Shown one piece after another: positions 55,138 to 63,778 of a DNA stretch of 64,000 bases. The notes under the pieces were generated by a model. The model did no database searches. It saw only the letters and a program-made list of their open reading frames with translations, and had not been told where the DNA came from. A program made the translations under genes and the position numbers. Numbering within the stretch: position 1 is the first letter of the stretch; each line of letters starts with the position of its first letter. Source of the stretch: CAVQGZ01 sp963714455 (GTDB lineage: Bacteria > Actinomycetota > Actinomycetes > Jiangellales > Jiangellaceae); NCBI GenBank assembly GCA_963714455.1, contig CAVQON010000020.1, positions 487,666-551,665 of the forward strand, written 5' to 3'.

Positions 55138-56925
55138 GTGGCCGACGATCGGGTGACCCTGCGCGAGGGGGCTGGCATCCTGGGCCGCGGCATCCGCGCC
55201 GAGCCGTGGGTGTTCACGGTGTCCCTGATCGGCAGCGCGGCCTTCGGCGTGGTCACCGTGCTCTCGGCGGCCGTCGTCGGGCACGTGTCCGAGACGGTGA
55301 TCACCCCGGCCTTCGCCACCGGGACGACGACGGCTCGCGCTCTGCTCGGCGCGGCGGCCCTGCTCATCGGGGTCGCCCTCGTGAAGGCCGTCGCCATCGT
55401 CATGCGGCGACTGTTCGCCGGCATCATGCAGTTTCGACTCGCTGCCCGTGACCGTCGCCGGGTCACCCGCCAGTACCTGCGACTGCCGTTGTCGTGGCAC
55501 CAGCGTCATCCGACCGGCGAGCTGCTGTCGAACGCCAACGCCGACGTCGAGGCCACCTGGGCACCTGTCGCCCCCATGCCGATGGCTTTCGGCGTGGTCG
55601 TCATGCTGGCGGTGGCACTCGGGGCGATGATCGCTGCCGACCCGATGCTCGGGGCCGTCGGCCTCTTCATCTTCCCGATGGTCATGCTCGTCAACGTCGC
55701 CTACCAGCGCCGCATGGCGCCGCTGGCGTCGCGAGCGCAAGCCCTGCGGGCGCAGGTGTCGGCGATCGCCCACGAGTCCTTCGACGGCGCGCTCGTGGTG
55801 AAGTCGCTCGGCCGCGAGGGCGAGGAGACCGCACGGTTCGCGTCCGCCGCCCACGAGCTGCGTGACGTCAACGCTCGCGTGGGACGCCTGCGCGGGATGT
55901 TCGACCCCGTCATCGAGTCGTTGCCCACGATCGGGGTGCTGGCCGTGCTGGCCATCGGTACCCAGCGGGTGGCGACCGGCCAGATCACCGCCGGAACCGT
56001 GGTGGAGGTTGCCTACCTGCTCACGGTCATCGCCTTCCCGGTGCGCGCGATCGGTTGGTTGCTGGGCGAGATGCCGCGCAGCGTCGTCGGCTGGCGACGC
56101 GTCGACCGCGTGCTGGCGGCCACGGGGGCCATGTCGTACGGGCAGTCCACTCTTGCCGGCACCGACCCGGTGACGGCGCGCACCAGCGGGCTCGGCTACG
56201 CCTACGACGACGACCGTGACGTGCTGCGCGACCTCGAGCTGGCGGTGGCGCCGGGCAAGGTGCTGGCCGTCGTGGGTTCGACCGGCGCGGGCAAGTCGAC
56301 GCTCGTGTCGCTGCTGGTGCGCCTCGTCGACCCGAGCGACGGCGTCGTCGCGCTCGACGACGTGGACGCGCGCGACCTCGCCGCCGGGGTCATCCCGGGC
56401 GCGTCCTCGGTCGTGCTTCAGCAGGCCTTCTTGTTCGACGACACCGTGCGCGGCAACGTCACCCTGGGCGCAGACATGTCCGACGAGCAGGTCTGGCAGG
56501 CGCTGCGGCTGGCCCAGGCCGACGGCTTCGTCTCGGCGCTGCCCGCCACGCTCGACACCGAGATCGGGGAGCGCGGCACGTCGCTGTCCGGCGGGCAGCG
56601 CCAGCGGCTCGCCCTGGCTCGAGCGATCGTGCGGCGCCCACGGCTGCTGGTGCTCGACGACGCCACCAGCGCGGTCGACCCCGAGGTGGAGCAGCGCATA
56701 CTCGAAGGGCTGCGGACGTCGGCCGACGGCATCACCGTGGTGGTGGTCGCGCACCGGCCGGCCACGATCGCGGTCTCCGACGAGGTGGCCTACCTCGCCG
56801 ACGGCAGCGTGGTCGACCACGGGACCCACGTCGACCTGCTCGCCCGCAACGCCGGCTACCGCGCCCTCGTGACGGCGTACGAGGCCGAGTCGGTGTCGGG
56901 TCTCGCCGTGGGGGGCTCGTCGTGA
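55138..56925 (+). CDS. ABC exporter half-transporter A (degenerate catalytic Glu)
   Basis: 595 residues: six membrane helices, then an ATPase domain with Walker A VGSTGAGKST, signature LSGGQRQ, Walker B LLVLDDATSAVD and H-loop VAHRP. The catalytic Glu after Walker B is Asp (LDDATSA), marking a degenerate nucleotide site, while its signature motif is canonical. The gene downstream has the opposite pattern, so the two form a heterodimeric exporter. GTG 55138 is preceded by TAGGTT (55127-55132) at 5 nt, a leaderless start. Substrate unknown, possibly a drug or lipid. Confidence 0.92.
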   Translation: MADDRVTLREGAGILGRGIRAEPWVFTVSLIGSAAFGVVTVLSAAVVGHVSETVITPAFATGTTTARALLGAAALLIGVALVKAVAIVMRRLFAGIMQFRLAARDRRRVTRQYLRLPLSWHQRHPTGELLSNANADVEATWAPVAPMPMAFGVVVMLAVALGAMIAADPMLGAVGLFIFPMVMLVNVAYQRRMAPLASRAQALRAQVSAIAHESFDGALVVKSLGREGEETARFASAAHELRDVNARVGRLRGMFDPVIESLPTIGVLAVLAIGTQRVATGQITAGTVVEVAYLLTVIAFPVRAIGWLLGEMPRSVVGWRRVDRVLAATGAMSYGQSTLAGTDPVTARTSGLGYAYDDDRDVLRDLELAVAPGKVLAVVGSTGAGKSTLVSLLVRLVDPSDGVVALDDVDARDLAAGVIPGASSVVLQQAFLFDDTVRGNVTLGADMSDEQVWQALRLAQADGFVSALPATLDTEIGERGTSLSGGQRQRLALARAIVRRPRLLVLDDATSAVDPEVEQRILEGLRTSADGITVVVVAHRPATIAVSDEVAYLADGSVVDHGTHVDLLARNAGYRALVTAYEAESVSGLAVGGSS

Positions 56926-58739
56926 GCGCCCGGACGGCGACGGTGCCCGGGGCGAGTGTCGGCGAGGTCGGTTCCGGCTCGGCCTGGCAGACGGTCAAGC
57001 GCGGGCTCAGCCTCTCTCCGGAGATCCGCGACGGCCTTCCCGTCACCCTGCTGCTCGCGCTGGCCGCCACCGCCGGGCGCGTCGTCGTGCCCGTGGCGGT
57101 GCAGCAGACCATCGACCGGGGCTTCGGCGCGGCGACCGAGTCCGGCGTCGACACCACCTTCGTCTCCACGATGGTCGCGGTCGGCCTGGTCGCCGTCCTG
57201 CTCACGGCCCTCGCCGCGTTCGCCATGAACGCGCGGCTGTTCCGGGCCAGCGAGGCCGGTCTGGCGAGCCTCCGGGTCACCGCCTTCCGCCACGTCCACG
57301 ACCTGTCGGTGCAGACCCAGAACAGCGAACGGCGCGGCGGCCTGGTCTCGCGGGTGACCAGCGACGTGGACGCGCTCTCGCTCTTCTTGCAGTGGGCCGG
57401 CGTCTTCCTCATCGTCGCGACCGGGCAGATCGTGCTCGCGAGCGTCGTGATGCTCGTCTACTCCTGGCAGCTGGCGCTGGTGGTGTGGGCGTCGTTCCTG
57501 CCGCTGGCCTTCGCGATCCGGGCGCTGCAGAAGCACCTCGCCGCCGCCTACCTGCGGGTGCGGGAGCGGGTCGGGGTGATGCTCGGGGCCATCTCGGAGT
57601 CGGTGGTGGGTGCTGAGGTCGTGCGCGCCTACGGCATCGAGCAGCGAACCGGCGAGCGCATCGACGCGGCGATCGAGGCCCACCGGGCCGCCGCTGTCCG
57701 CGCCCAGGCCTTCTCGGTCGGGGCCTTCTCGATGGGCGAGATCGTCGCCGGGCTGGCCAACGCCGCGGTCGTCGTCGTCGGCGTGCTGCTCGGCCTGGCC
57801 GGCGACATCACCGCGGGACAGCTGGTGGCGTTCCTGTTCCTCGTCACGCTGTTCGTCCAGCCGGTGCAGCTGGGCACCGAGATGCTCAACGAGATGCAGA
57901 ACGCGATCGCGTCGTGGCGCCGGGTGCTCGGCGTCGTCGACACCCCTGCCGACGTCGCCGACCCCGAGGACGGGGTCGAGCTGCCCCTACGACCGGTGCG
58001 CGTCGACTTCGACGCCGTCGGCTACGCCTACCCGGGTGGCCCGCCCGTGCTGCGCGACCTCGACGTGCACGTGCCGGCCGGGCAGCGCGTGGCCGTGGTC
58101 GGCGAGACGGGGTCGGGCAAGTCCACGTTCGTCAAGCTGCTCACCAGGTTGATGGATCCCACGCAGGGGACGGTGCGCATCGACGGTACCGACCTGCGCG
58201 ACGTCGCCTTCGCGTCGCTGCGCCGACGGGTGGTGCTGGTTCCGCAGGAGGGCTTTCTGTTCGACGACACGCTCGAGGCGAACCTGCGCTACGGGCGGCC
58301 CGAGGCCACACGCGAGGAGATGCTCGACGCGCTCGACGAGCTGGGACTCGCTGACTGGCTGGCCGGGATGCCACGCGGTCTCGACACCCGGGTCGGGCAG
58401 CGGGGGGAGTCGCTGTCGGTCGGCGAACGCCAGCTCGTCGCGCTCGCCCGGGCACGACTGGCCGATCCCGACCTGCTGGTGCTCGACGAAGCCACGAGCG
58501 CGGTCGACCCGGCCACCGAGGTGCGCCTCGCCCGAGCACTGCGGGCCCTGAGCCAGGGCCGCACCTCGGTGACGATCGCGCACCGGCTCTCGACTGCGCA
58601 GAGCGCCGACCGGGTGCTCGTCTTCGATGCCGGACACCTCGTCGAGGACGGCAGCCACGACGAGCTGCTCGCCGGACGCGGGGTCTACCACCGCATGTTC
58701 GCGGCCTGGACCGTCACGTCGGTGACCGAGCGCGAGTGA
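56922..58739 (+). CDS. ABC exporter half-transporter B (degenerate signature motif)
   Basis: 605 residues, overlapping the first half-transporter by GTGA. Six membrane helices precede an ATPase with Walker A VGETGSGKST, Walker B LLVLDEATSAVD (intact Glu) and H-loop IAHRLST, but the signature is LSVGERQ instead of LSGGQ. Combined with partner A, one composite site is fully canonical (Walker B of B with signature of A) and the other doubly degenerate, as in TM287/288-type exporters. Confidence 0.92.
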   Translation: MSARTATVPGASVGEVGSGSAWQTVKRGLSLSPEIRDGLPVTLLLALAATAGRVVVPVAVQQTIDRGFGAATESGVDTTFVSTMVAVGLVAVLLTALAAFAMNARLFRASEAGLASLRVTAFRHVHDLSVQTQNSERRGGLVSRVTSDVDALSLFLQWAGVFLIVATGQIVLASVVMLVYSWQLALVVWASFLPLAFAIRALQKHLAAAYLRVRERVGVMLGAISESVVGAEVVRAYGIEQRTGERIDAAIEAHRAAAVRAQAFSVGAFSMGEIVAGLANAAVVVVGVLLGLAGDITAGQLVAFLFLVTLFVQPVQLGTEMLNEMQNAIASWRRVLGVVDTPADVADPEDGVELPLRPVRVDFDAVGYAYPGGPPVLRDLDVHVPAGQRVAVVGETGSGKSTFVKLLTRLMDPTQGTVRIDGTDLRDVAFASLRRRVVLVPQEGFLFDDTLEANLRYGRPEATREEMLDALDELGLADWLAGMPRGLDTRVGQRGESLSVGERQLVALARARLADPDLLVLDEATSAVDPATEVRLARALRALSQGRTSVTIAHRLSTAQSADRVLVFDAGHLVEDGSHDELLAGRGVYHRMFAAWTVTSVTERE

Positions 58740-58793
58740 CCCGCAGTGGTGCGTCGAGCCACCCGCTCGACCGTGAGCCATAGGCTCTCGCGC

Positions 58794-60155
58794 ATGCACC
58801 GGTTCACCGGTGAGTCCGAGCGGCTCGCCAAGATGATTGTCGCCGCGTCGCTGGACCGGATGAAGATGGAGCCGCCGCTGGACGGCCCGCGGACCCCCGA
58901 CGAGCTGGTGGCCCAGGCCGGGCAGACGGTCACCACCGACGGCCTCGGTGGCGAGGAGGCGCTGCGCCTGTGGACCGACGTGCTGGCCACGGCCTGCATC
59001 TCGGTCGACCACCCGCGGTTTCTTGCCTTCATCCCGGGGGCGCCCACCGAGGCCTCGACGATGTTCGACCTGCTGGTCAGCGCGTCCAGCGTGTACGCCG
59101 GCACGTGGCTGGAAGGCGCCGGCGCGGCGTTCGCGGAGAACCAGGCCCTGCGCTGGATCGCCGACCTCGCGCAGTTCCCGCCCGAGGCCGGCGGCGTGTT
59201 CGTGCAGGGCGGCTCGGTCGGCAACCTCTCCGCGCTGGTCGCCGCACGGCACACAGCCGTCGCGCGCCGTGGGCCGCGCGGGCCCGGCGGCTGGTCGGTG
59301 CTCGTCACGGGCGAGACCCACTCGTCGGTGACCTACGCGCTCGAGCGGGTGATGGACGTGCGCATCGTTCGCGTGCCGGGCGACGAACGAGGCCGCATGA
59401 CGGGCGAGGCCGTCCGCGATGTCGTCGAGGCCATGCCCGACGACGAGCGCGCCGGCCTGTTCGCCGTCGTGGCGACGGCCGGTGCCACCAACACCGGGAT
59501 CGTGGACGACCTCGCCGGGATCGCCGACGCGGCGGAGCAGTACGGCCTGTGGATGCACGTGGACGGCGCCTACGGCGGTGCCGCGCTGGCGGCCCCCAGC
59601 GTCCGGCACCTGTTTCGCGGCATCGAGCGAGCCGACTCGTTCATCGTCGACCCGCACAAGTGGCTGTTCGCGCCGTTCGACTCCTGCGCGCTGCTGTACC
59701 GCGAGCCGGCGCTGGCCCGGGCGGCCCACACGCAGTCGGCGGACTACCTCGACGCGGTCACGGACAACGCCGACTGGAACCCGTCGGACTACGCGGTGCA
59801 CCTCAGCCGGCGCGCCCGCGGGCTGCCGTTCTGGTTCTCCCTCGCGGCGCACGGGACGCTGGCCTACGAGGAGGCGGTGGAGACCACCATCGAGGTGGCT
59901 CGCGCAGGCGCGGAGGAGATCAGGCGCCGCTCCTACCTGCGGCTGCTCGAGGAGCCCGACCTGTCGGTTCTTGTGTTCGCGCGGGAGGGCTGGTCGCAGG
60001 CCGACTACGAGCGGTGGAGCGCCGACCTGCTCCAGAAGGGGACGGCGTTCGTCACACCGACGAAGCACCGCGGGCAGCCGTGCACCCGTTTCGCCATCGT
60101 CAACCCGCGCACCACGCTCGCCGACCTGCGCGGCATCCTCGCCACGATGGCCTAG
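58794..60155 (+). CDS. Group II PLP-dependent amino acid decarboxylase-like protein
   Basis: 453 residues, aromatic-L-amino-acid/glutamate decarboxylase fold: HPRFLAFIPGAPTEASTMFDLLVSA, GGVFVQGGSVGNLSALVAAR, ATAGATNTGIVDDLAGIAD, MHVDGAYGGAALAA and the PLP lysine in DSFIVDPHKWLFAPFDSCALLY. The substrate cannot be read out. ATG 58794 was chosen over GTG/ATG starts from 58746 because TAGGCT (58781-58786) lies 7 nt before it. It follows the ABC exporter closely but has its own promoter. Confidence 0.88.
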   Translation: MHRFTGESERLAKMIVAASLDRMKMEPPLDGPRTPDELVAQAGQTVTTDGLGGEEALRLWTDVLATACISVDHPRFLAFIPGAPTEASTMFDLLVSASSVYAGTWLEGAGAAFAENQALRWIADLAQFPPEAGGVFVQGGSVGNLSALVAARHTAVARRGPRGPGGWSVLVTGETHSSVTYALERVMDVRIVRVPGDERGRMTGEAVRDVVEAMPDDERAGLFAVVATAGATNTGIVDDLAGIADAAEQYGLWMHVDGAYGGAALAAPSVRHLFRGIERADSFIVDPHKWLFAPFDSCALLYREPALARAAHTQSADYLDAVTDNADWNPSDYAVHLSRRARGLPFWFSLAAHGTLAYEEAVETTIEVARAGAEEIRRRSYLRLLEEPDLSVLVFAREGWSQADYERWSADLLQKGTAFVTPTKHRGQPCTRFAIVNPRTTLADLRGILATMA

Positions 60156-60262
60156 CCGGCGTCGGGTGCTGGCAGTCCCCTCCCTGTGGTGGGAGTGTGG
60201 ACAACCGGCGTCGTCGACTCCTAACGTGGACGACTCCGTGATCGTGAGAGGAGACGTCGCCC

Positions 60263-60694
60263 ATGCTGCCTGACCTCCCAACCGTTCCCGCAGCCGACCC
60301 CGACCTGCCGGGGACGATGGAGCTGGGCGCCTTCTCGGTGTCGTTGGACGTCGCCGACCTCGCTGCGTCCCGGGCTTTCTACGAGGCACTGGGCTTCGTC
60401 GTCACCGGCGGGGCTGCGGAGCAGAACTACCTGATCCTGAAGAACGGCGAGTCCACGATCGGTCTCTTCCACCAGATGATCGATCGCACCACGCTCACGT
60501 TCAACCCCGGTCTCACCGGGCGCATGGAACGGATCGAGGAGTTCCTCGACGTGCGCGAGATCGAGGCTCGGCTCGCGGCAGCAGGAGTCGGGCTCGTGTC
60601 CGGGGTCGACCCGTCGGCCGGCGAGAGCGGTCCTGCGCACATCACGCTGACCGATCCGGACGGCAACGCGATTCTGATCGACCAGTTCTTCTAG
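60263..60694 (+). CDS. VOC (glyoxalase/bleomycin resistance) family protein
   Basis: 143 residues: FSVSLDVADLAASRAFYEALGF at the start and HITLTDPDGNAILIDQFF at the end are the typical paired beta-alpha-beta modules of the vicinal oxygen chelate superfamily. Possible metal ligands include His and Glu/Asp in these modules. Substrate unknown. ATG 60263 has a GAGAGGAGA ribosome site, unlike most neighbours; TAACGT at 60222-60227 may be its -10. The 107-nt gap before it contains no gene. Confidence 0.85.
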   Translation: MLPDLPTVPAADPDLPGTMELGAFSVSLDVADLAASRAFYEALGFVVTGGAAEQNYLILKNGESTIGLFHQMIDRTTLTFNPGLTGRMERIEEFLDVREIEARLAAAGVGLVSGVDPSAGESGPAHITLTDPDGNAILIDQFF

Positions 60695-60736
60695 CGGCCC
60701 GGCGCCGGGTGGTGGGGCTGCTGGGATAGTGGGCCC

Positions 60737-61093
60737 ATGAGCAGCCAGCCGTCCTCGGACCTCGACCCGGGCATCGCCGCCCGGCTCAAGCGGGACGCGG
60801 CCGGACTGGTGCCCGCTGTCGTGCAGCAGCACGACTCCGGCGAGGTGCTGATGGTGGGCTGGATGGACGACGAGGCGCTGCACCGCACCCTGACGACGGG
60901 GCGCACCACGTTCTTCAGCCGCAGCCGCCAGCAGTACTGGGTCAAGGGTGAGACGTCAGGTCACCGGCAGTGGGTGCGCCAGGTGCGTCTGGACTGCGAC
61001 GGTGACACGCTTCTCGTGCGCGTCGAGCAGGAGGGGCCGGCCTGCCACACCGGTGCCCGCACCTGCTTCGACGACGACGTCCTGCTCGGCTGA
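60737..61093 (+). CDS. hisI: Phosphoribosyl-AMP cyclohydrolase
   Basis: 118 residues, stand-alone HisI: VVQQHDSGEVLMVGWMDDEALHRTL, TTFFSRSRQQYWVKGETSGH, DCDGDTLLVRV (Mg-binding aspartates) and GPACHTGARTCF (zinc Cys). It opens the purine ring in step three of histidine synthesis. It lies far from the main his block, after several unrelated genes. GATAGT (60725-60730) 6 nt before ATG suggests a leaderless start. Confidence 0.95.
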   Translation: MSSQPSSDLDPGIAARLKRDAAGLVPAVVQQHDSGEVLMVGWMDDEALHRTLTTGRTTFFSRSRQQYWVKGETSGHRQWVRQVRLDCDGDTLLVRVEQEGPACHTGARTCFDDDVLLG

Positions 61094-61096
61094 CGC

Positions 61097-62089
61097 TCAG
61101 GAGGCGACCGGAGCGACCACACCCCCGGTCATGCTGCGCCAGGCGTAGGCCAGCGAGAGCGCGAACACCGGGTAGATGATCACGGCTGCCGCTGCGCCGA
61201 TGATCCACCCGATCAGCGGGATGACGGCGACCAGGCCGATCACCAGGCCGATGCCGATGAAGGCCAGCCACAGCACCAGCAGCTCTCCGACGTTCGCCTT
61301 GACCACCTGGAGCGACCGGCCGAGCGATGACGTGGCACCCACCTCGGGGTGTCCGTCCACGATCGCGTACCCGTAGAACTGCCAGAGGAAGGCGAGCACG
61401 AGCCCCGGGATGATGCAGAGCACCAGGCCGACGGAGACACCGAGTCCGAAGAGGATGGCCGCCAGGATGTAGGTCACCAGGCCCTCGGTCTGGAAGATCA
61501 TGTTCGGCGTCGGTGTGCGTCCGTCCATGACGGCCAGCGCGGCGCGGATCAGACCGACGGCCACGACCATGCCGACGACGAAGGCGATGACGCCCATGAG
61601 CAGCGACAGCACGGCGGCGGTGCCCACCACGATGGACGAGTCGCTCTCGAAGCCCAGCCCGACCAGCAGGCGCAGCAGGCCGACCACGAGCTGGACGCCG
61701 ATCACGACGAGCGCCAGGATCACCAGCGGGCCGAGGTTGGCCTTGAAGGCCGCCCAGGCGTAGCTGAGCGCGGCACCCACGGTGAACCGAGCGCCGGCTG
61801 CGGCCGGGGGCACCCCGTACGCGCCTGCGTAGTCCGGGGGTGGCGGGTAGCCCCCCGGGGGCGGTGGCGGCGGTGGGTAGCCGCCCTGCGGGGGAGGTGG
61901 GTAGCCGCCTTGGGGGGGTGGCGGCGGTGGCGGATACGCACCACCCGGCGGTGGCGGGGGGTAGCCGCCCGCTGGTGGCGGGGCCGCGCTGGCGTCGTCC
62001 GGCAGGCCCTGGCTGTCCTGACCCTGGCCCGCGTTGGGCTCCGGCTCGGGATCGGGGTTGGCAGGCTGAGGGGGGTTCTGATCGCTCAC
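61097..62089 (-). CDS. Membrane protein with proline-rich repeat N terminus
   Basis: 330 residues from GTG 62089, 6-7 nt after GGAGG. The first 110 residues are disordered: acidic/Pro (QPANPDPEPEPNAGQGQ), then tandem GGYPPPP units. A membrane domain with about six helices follows (FTVGAALSYAWAAFKANLGPLVILAL, FLWQFYGYAIVDG) resembling the glycerophosphodiester-phosphodiesterase membrane domain/DUF4013 group. Function unknown. Pro-Tyr-rich tails of this kind are common on actinobacterial membrane proteins and may mediate self-association. It ends 3 nt from the convergent hisI. Confidence 0.8.
   Translation of the reverse strand: MSDQNPPQPANPDPEPEPNAGQGQDSQGLPDDASAAPPPAGGYPPPPPGGAYPPPPPPPQGGYPPPPQGGYPPPPPPPGGYPPPPDYAGAYGVPPAAAGARFTVGAALSYAWAAFKANLGPLVILALVVIGVQLVVGLLRLLVGLGFESDSSIVVGTAAVLSLLMGVIAFVVGMVVAVGLIRAALAVMDGRTPTPNMIFQTEGLVTYILAAILFGLGVSVGLVLCIIPGLVLAFLWQFYGYAIVDGHPEVGATSSLGRSLQVVKANVGELLVLWLAFIGIGLVIGLVAVIPLIGWIIGAAAAVIIYPVFALSLAYAWRSMTGGVVAPVAS
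61836..61974. repeat. In-frame tandem repeats encoding GGYPPPP units
   Basis: About five units of Gly-Gly-Tyr/Ala-Tyr followed by four to seven prolines occur in the leftward membrane protein. The Pro runs vary in length, as expected from slippage. It is a coding repeat, not a CRISPR array. Confidence 0.8.
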
Positions 62090-62248
62090 CGTGGTCCTCC
62101 ACACCGACGAGATCGGTTGACGGCGTCCACGCTAGCCCCGCCCGGGGCCTCATGGGGGGACGCTGACGTCCCAGTGCGCGCTGACGCACACGGCGACGAG
62201 GACGCCCGAGCGCGCTGCGCGGCTGACCGGTGCGGGAGACTGTCGCGC

Positions 62249-63778
62249 GTGCCGAGCCACGCAGCGCCCGACCTGGCCGAGTTTCGACGCCTCGCCCGTC
62301 ACCGACGGGTGATCCCCGTCGTGCGACGGCTGCTGGCCGACGCCGAGACCCCGGTGGGCATCTACCAGAAGCTTGCCCAGGGCGGTCCGGGCACCTTTCT
62401 GCTGGAGTCCGCCGAGCATGGCGGCACGTTCTCGCGCTACTCCTTCATCGGGGCGCGTTCGGCTGCCGTGCTCACCGAGCGTGACGGCGCCGCGGAGTGG
62501 ACGGGCACGCCGCCGATCTTCCTCCCCAGCAGCGGCGACCCCGTCGCGGTGCTTCGTGAGTCGCTGGCTCTGCTGCGCACCGACCCGATGCCGGGCCTGC
62601 CGCCCTTGACCGGCGGATTCGTCGGCTACCTCGGCTACGACACGGTGCGACGGCTCGAGACGCTGCCCGCGACCCTCCCCGACGAGCTCGACCTCCCCGA
62701 GCTCGCCCTGATGCTGGCCACCGACCTGGCGGTGCTCGACCACCACGACGGCACGGTGCTGCTGGTGGCCAACGCGATCAACTTCGACGACTCCGACGAG
62801 CGTGTGGACGAGGCCTGGCAGGGCGCCGTCGAGCGGCTCGACACGATGACCCGCCTGCTTGCCGGTCCCACCCCGTCGTCGGTGGCCACCGTCGACGAGG
62901 CATCCGAGCCGGTGTTCAGCAGCCGCATGGGTCGTGCGGACTACATGGGAGCAGTCGAGGCGGCGAAGGAGCAGATCAGGGCCGGTGAGATCTTCCAGGT
63001 CGTTCTCAGCCAGCGGTTCGAGCTCGACACGTCGTCGGCGCCGCAGCGAGGCAGTCGCCTGGACCCGGTCGACCTCTACCGGGTGCTGCGCCGGTCGAAC
63101 CCCAGCCCCTACATGTACCTGCTGAACCTCGACGGTTTCGCCGTGGTGGGATCGAGCCCGGAGGCACTGGTCAAGGTCGACGAGGGCCGTGCCATGACCC
63201 ACCCGATCGCCGGCACCCGACCCCGGGGGCGAACCCCGGACGAGGACGTCGCCCTCGCAGGCGAGCTGCTGGCCGACGAGAAGGAGCGGGCCGAGCACCT
63301 GATGCTCGTCGACCTGGGCCGCAACGACCTGGGCCGCGTCTGCCGCGCCGGGTCGGTGGACGTCGTGGACTTCATGAGCGTGCGCCGCTACAGCCACGTC
63401 ATGCACCTGGAGTCGACCGTGGTCGGTGACCTCGCCGACGGCCGCTCGTCGCTGGACGCCCTGCTGGCGTGCTTTCCGGCCGGCACGCTCTCGGGAGCGC
63501 CGAAGGTGCGCGCCATGGAGATCATCGAAGAGCTCGAGGTCGCCCGGCGCGGCGTCTACGGCGGCGTGGTGGGGTACCTCGACTTCGCCGGCGACCTCGA
63601 CACCGCCATCGCGATCCGTACCGCGGTGCTCAAGGACGGTCACGTCTGGGTGCAGGCCGGTGCCGGCATCGTCGCCGACAGCGACGCGGCCAGCGAGGAC
63701 GCCGAGTGCCGGGCCAAGGCGATGGCCGTGCTGCGCGCGGCCGCCGTCGCTGCCACGATCGCCGCGCCCGATGTCTGA
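62249..63778 (+). CDS. trpE: Anthranilate synthase component I
   Basis: 509 residues. LESAEHGGTFSRYSFIGAR at the N terminus binds tryptophan in feedback inhibition; then GGFVGYLGYDTVRRLE, FQVVLSQRFE, NPSPYMYLL, HPIAGTRPRGRT, LMLVDLGRNDLGRV, PAGTLSGAPKVRAMEIIEELE and YGGVVGYLDF form the chorismate-using core. It makes anthranilate from chorismate. GTG 62249 was chosen for family length; GAGACT lies 7 nt before it. The 159-nt gap 62090-62248 shows no leader peptide with Trp codons. Confidence 0.95.
   Translation: MPSHAAPDLAEFRRLARHRRVIPVVRRLLADAETPVGIYQKLAQGGPGTFLLESAEHGGTFSRYSFIGARSAAVLTERDGAAEWTGTPPIFLPSSGDPVAVLRESLALLRTDPMPGLPPLTGGFVGYLGYDTVRRLETLPATLPDELDLPELALMLATDLAVLDHHDGTVLLVANAINFDDSDERVDEAWQGAVERLDTMTRLLAGPTPSSVATVDEASEPVFSSRMGRADYMGAVEAAKEQIRAGEIFQVVLSQRFELDTSSAPQRGSRLDPVDLYRVLRRSNPSPYMYLLNLDGFAVVGSSPEALVKVDEGRAMTHPIAGTRPRGRTPDEDVALAGELLADEKERAEHLMLVDLGRNDLGRVCRAGSVDVVDFMSVRRYSHVMHLESTVVGDLADGRSSLDALLACFPAGTLSGAPKVRAMEIIEELEVARRGVYGGVVGYLDFAGDLDTAIAIRTAVLKDGHVWVQAGAGIVADSDAASEDAECRAKAMAVLRAAAVAATIAAPDV

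Noticed and set aside
61836..61974. Short repeat array that could be CRISPR-like
   Set aside because: Repeats are in frame, irregular and encode Pro/Gly/Tyr units; there are no spacers or cas genes.
62090..62248. Trp attenuator leader before trpE
   Set aside because: No short frame rich in Trp codons and no terminator/antiterminator pair was found.
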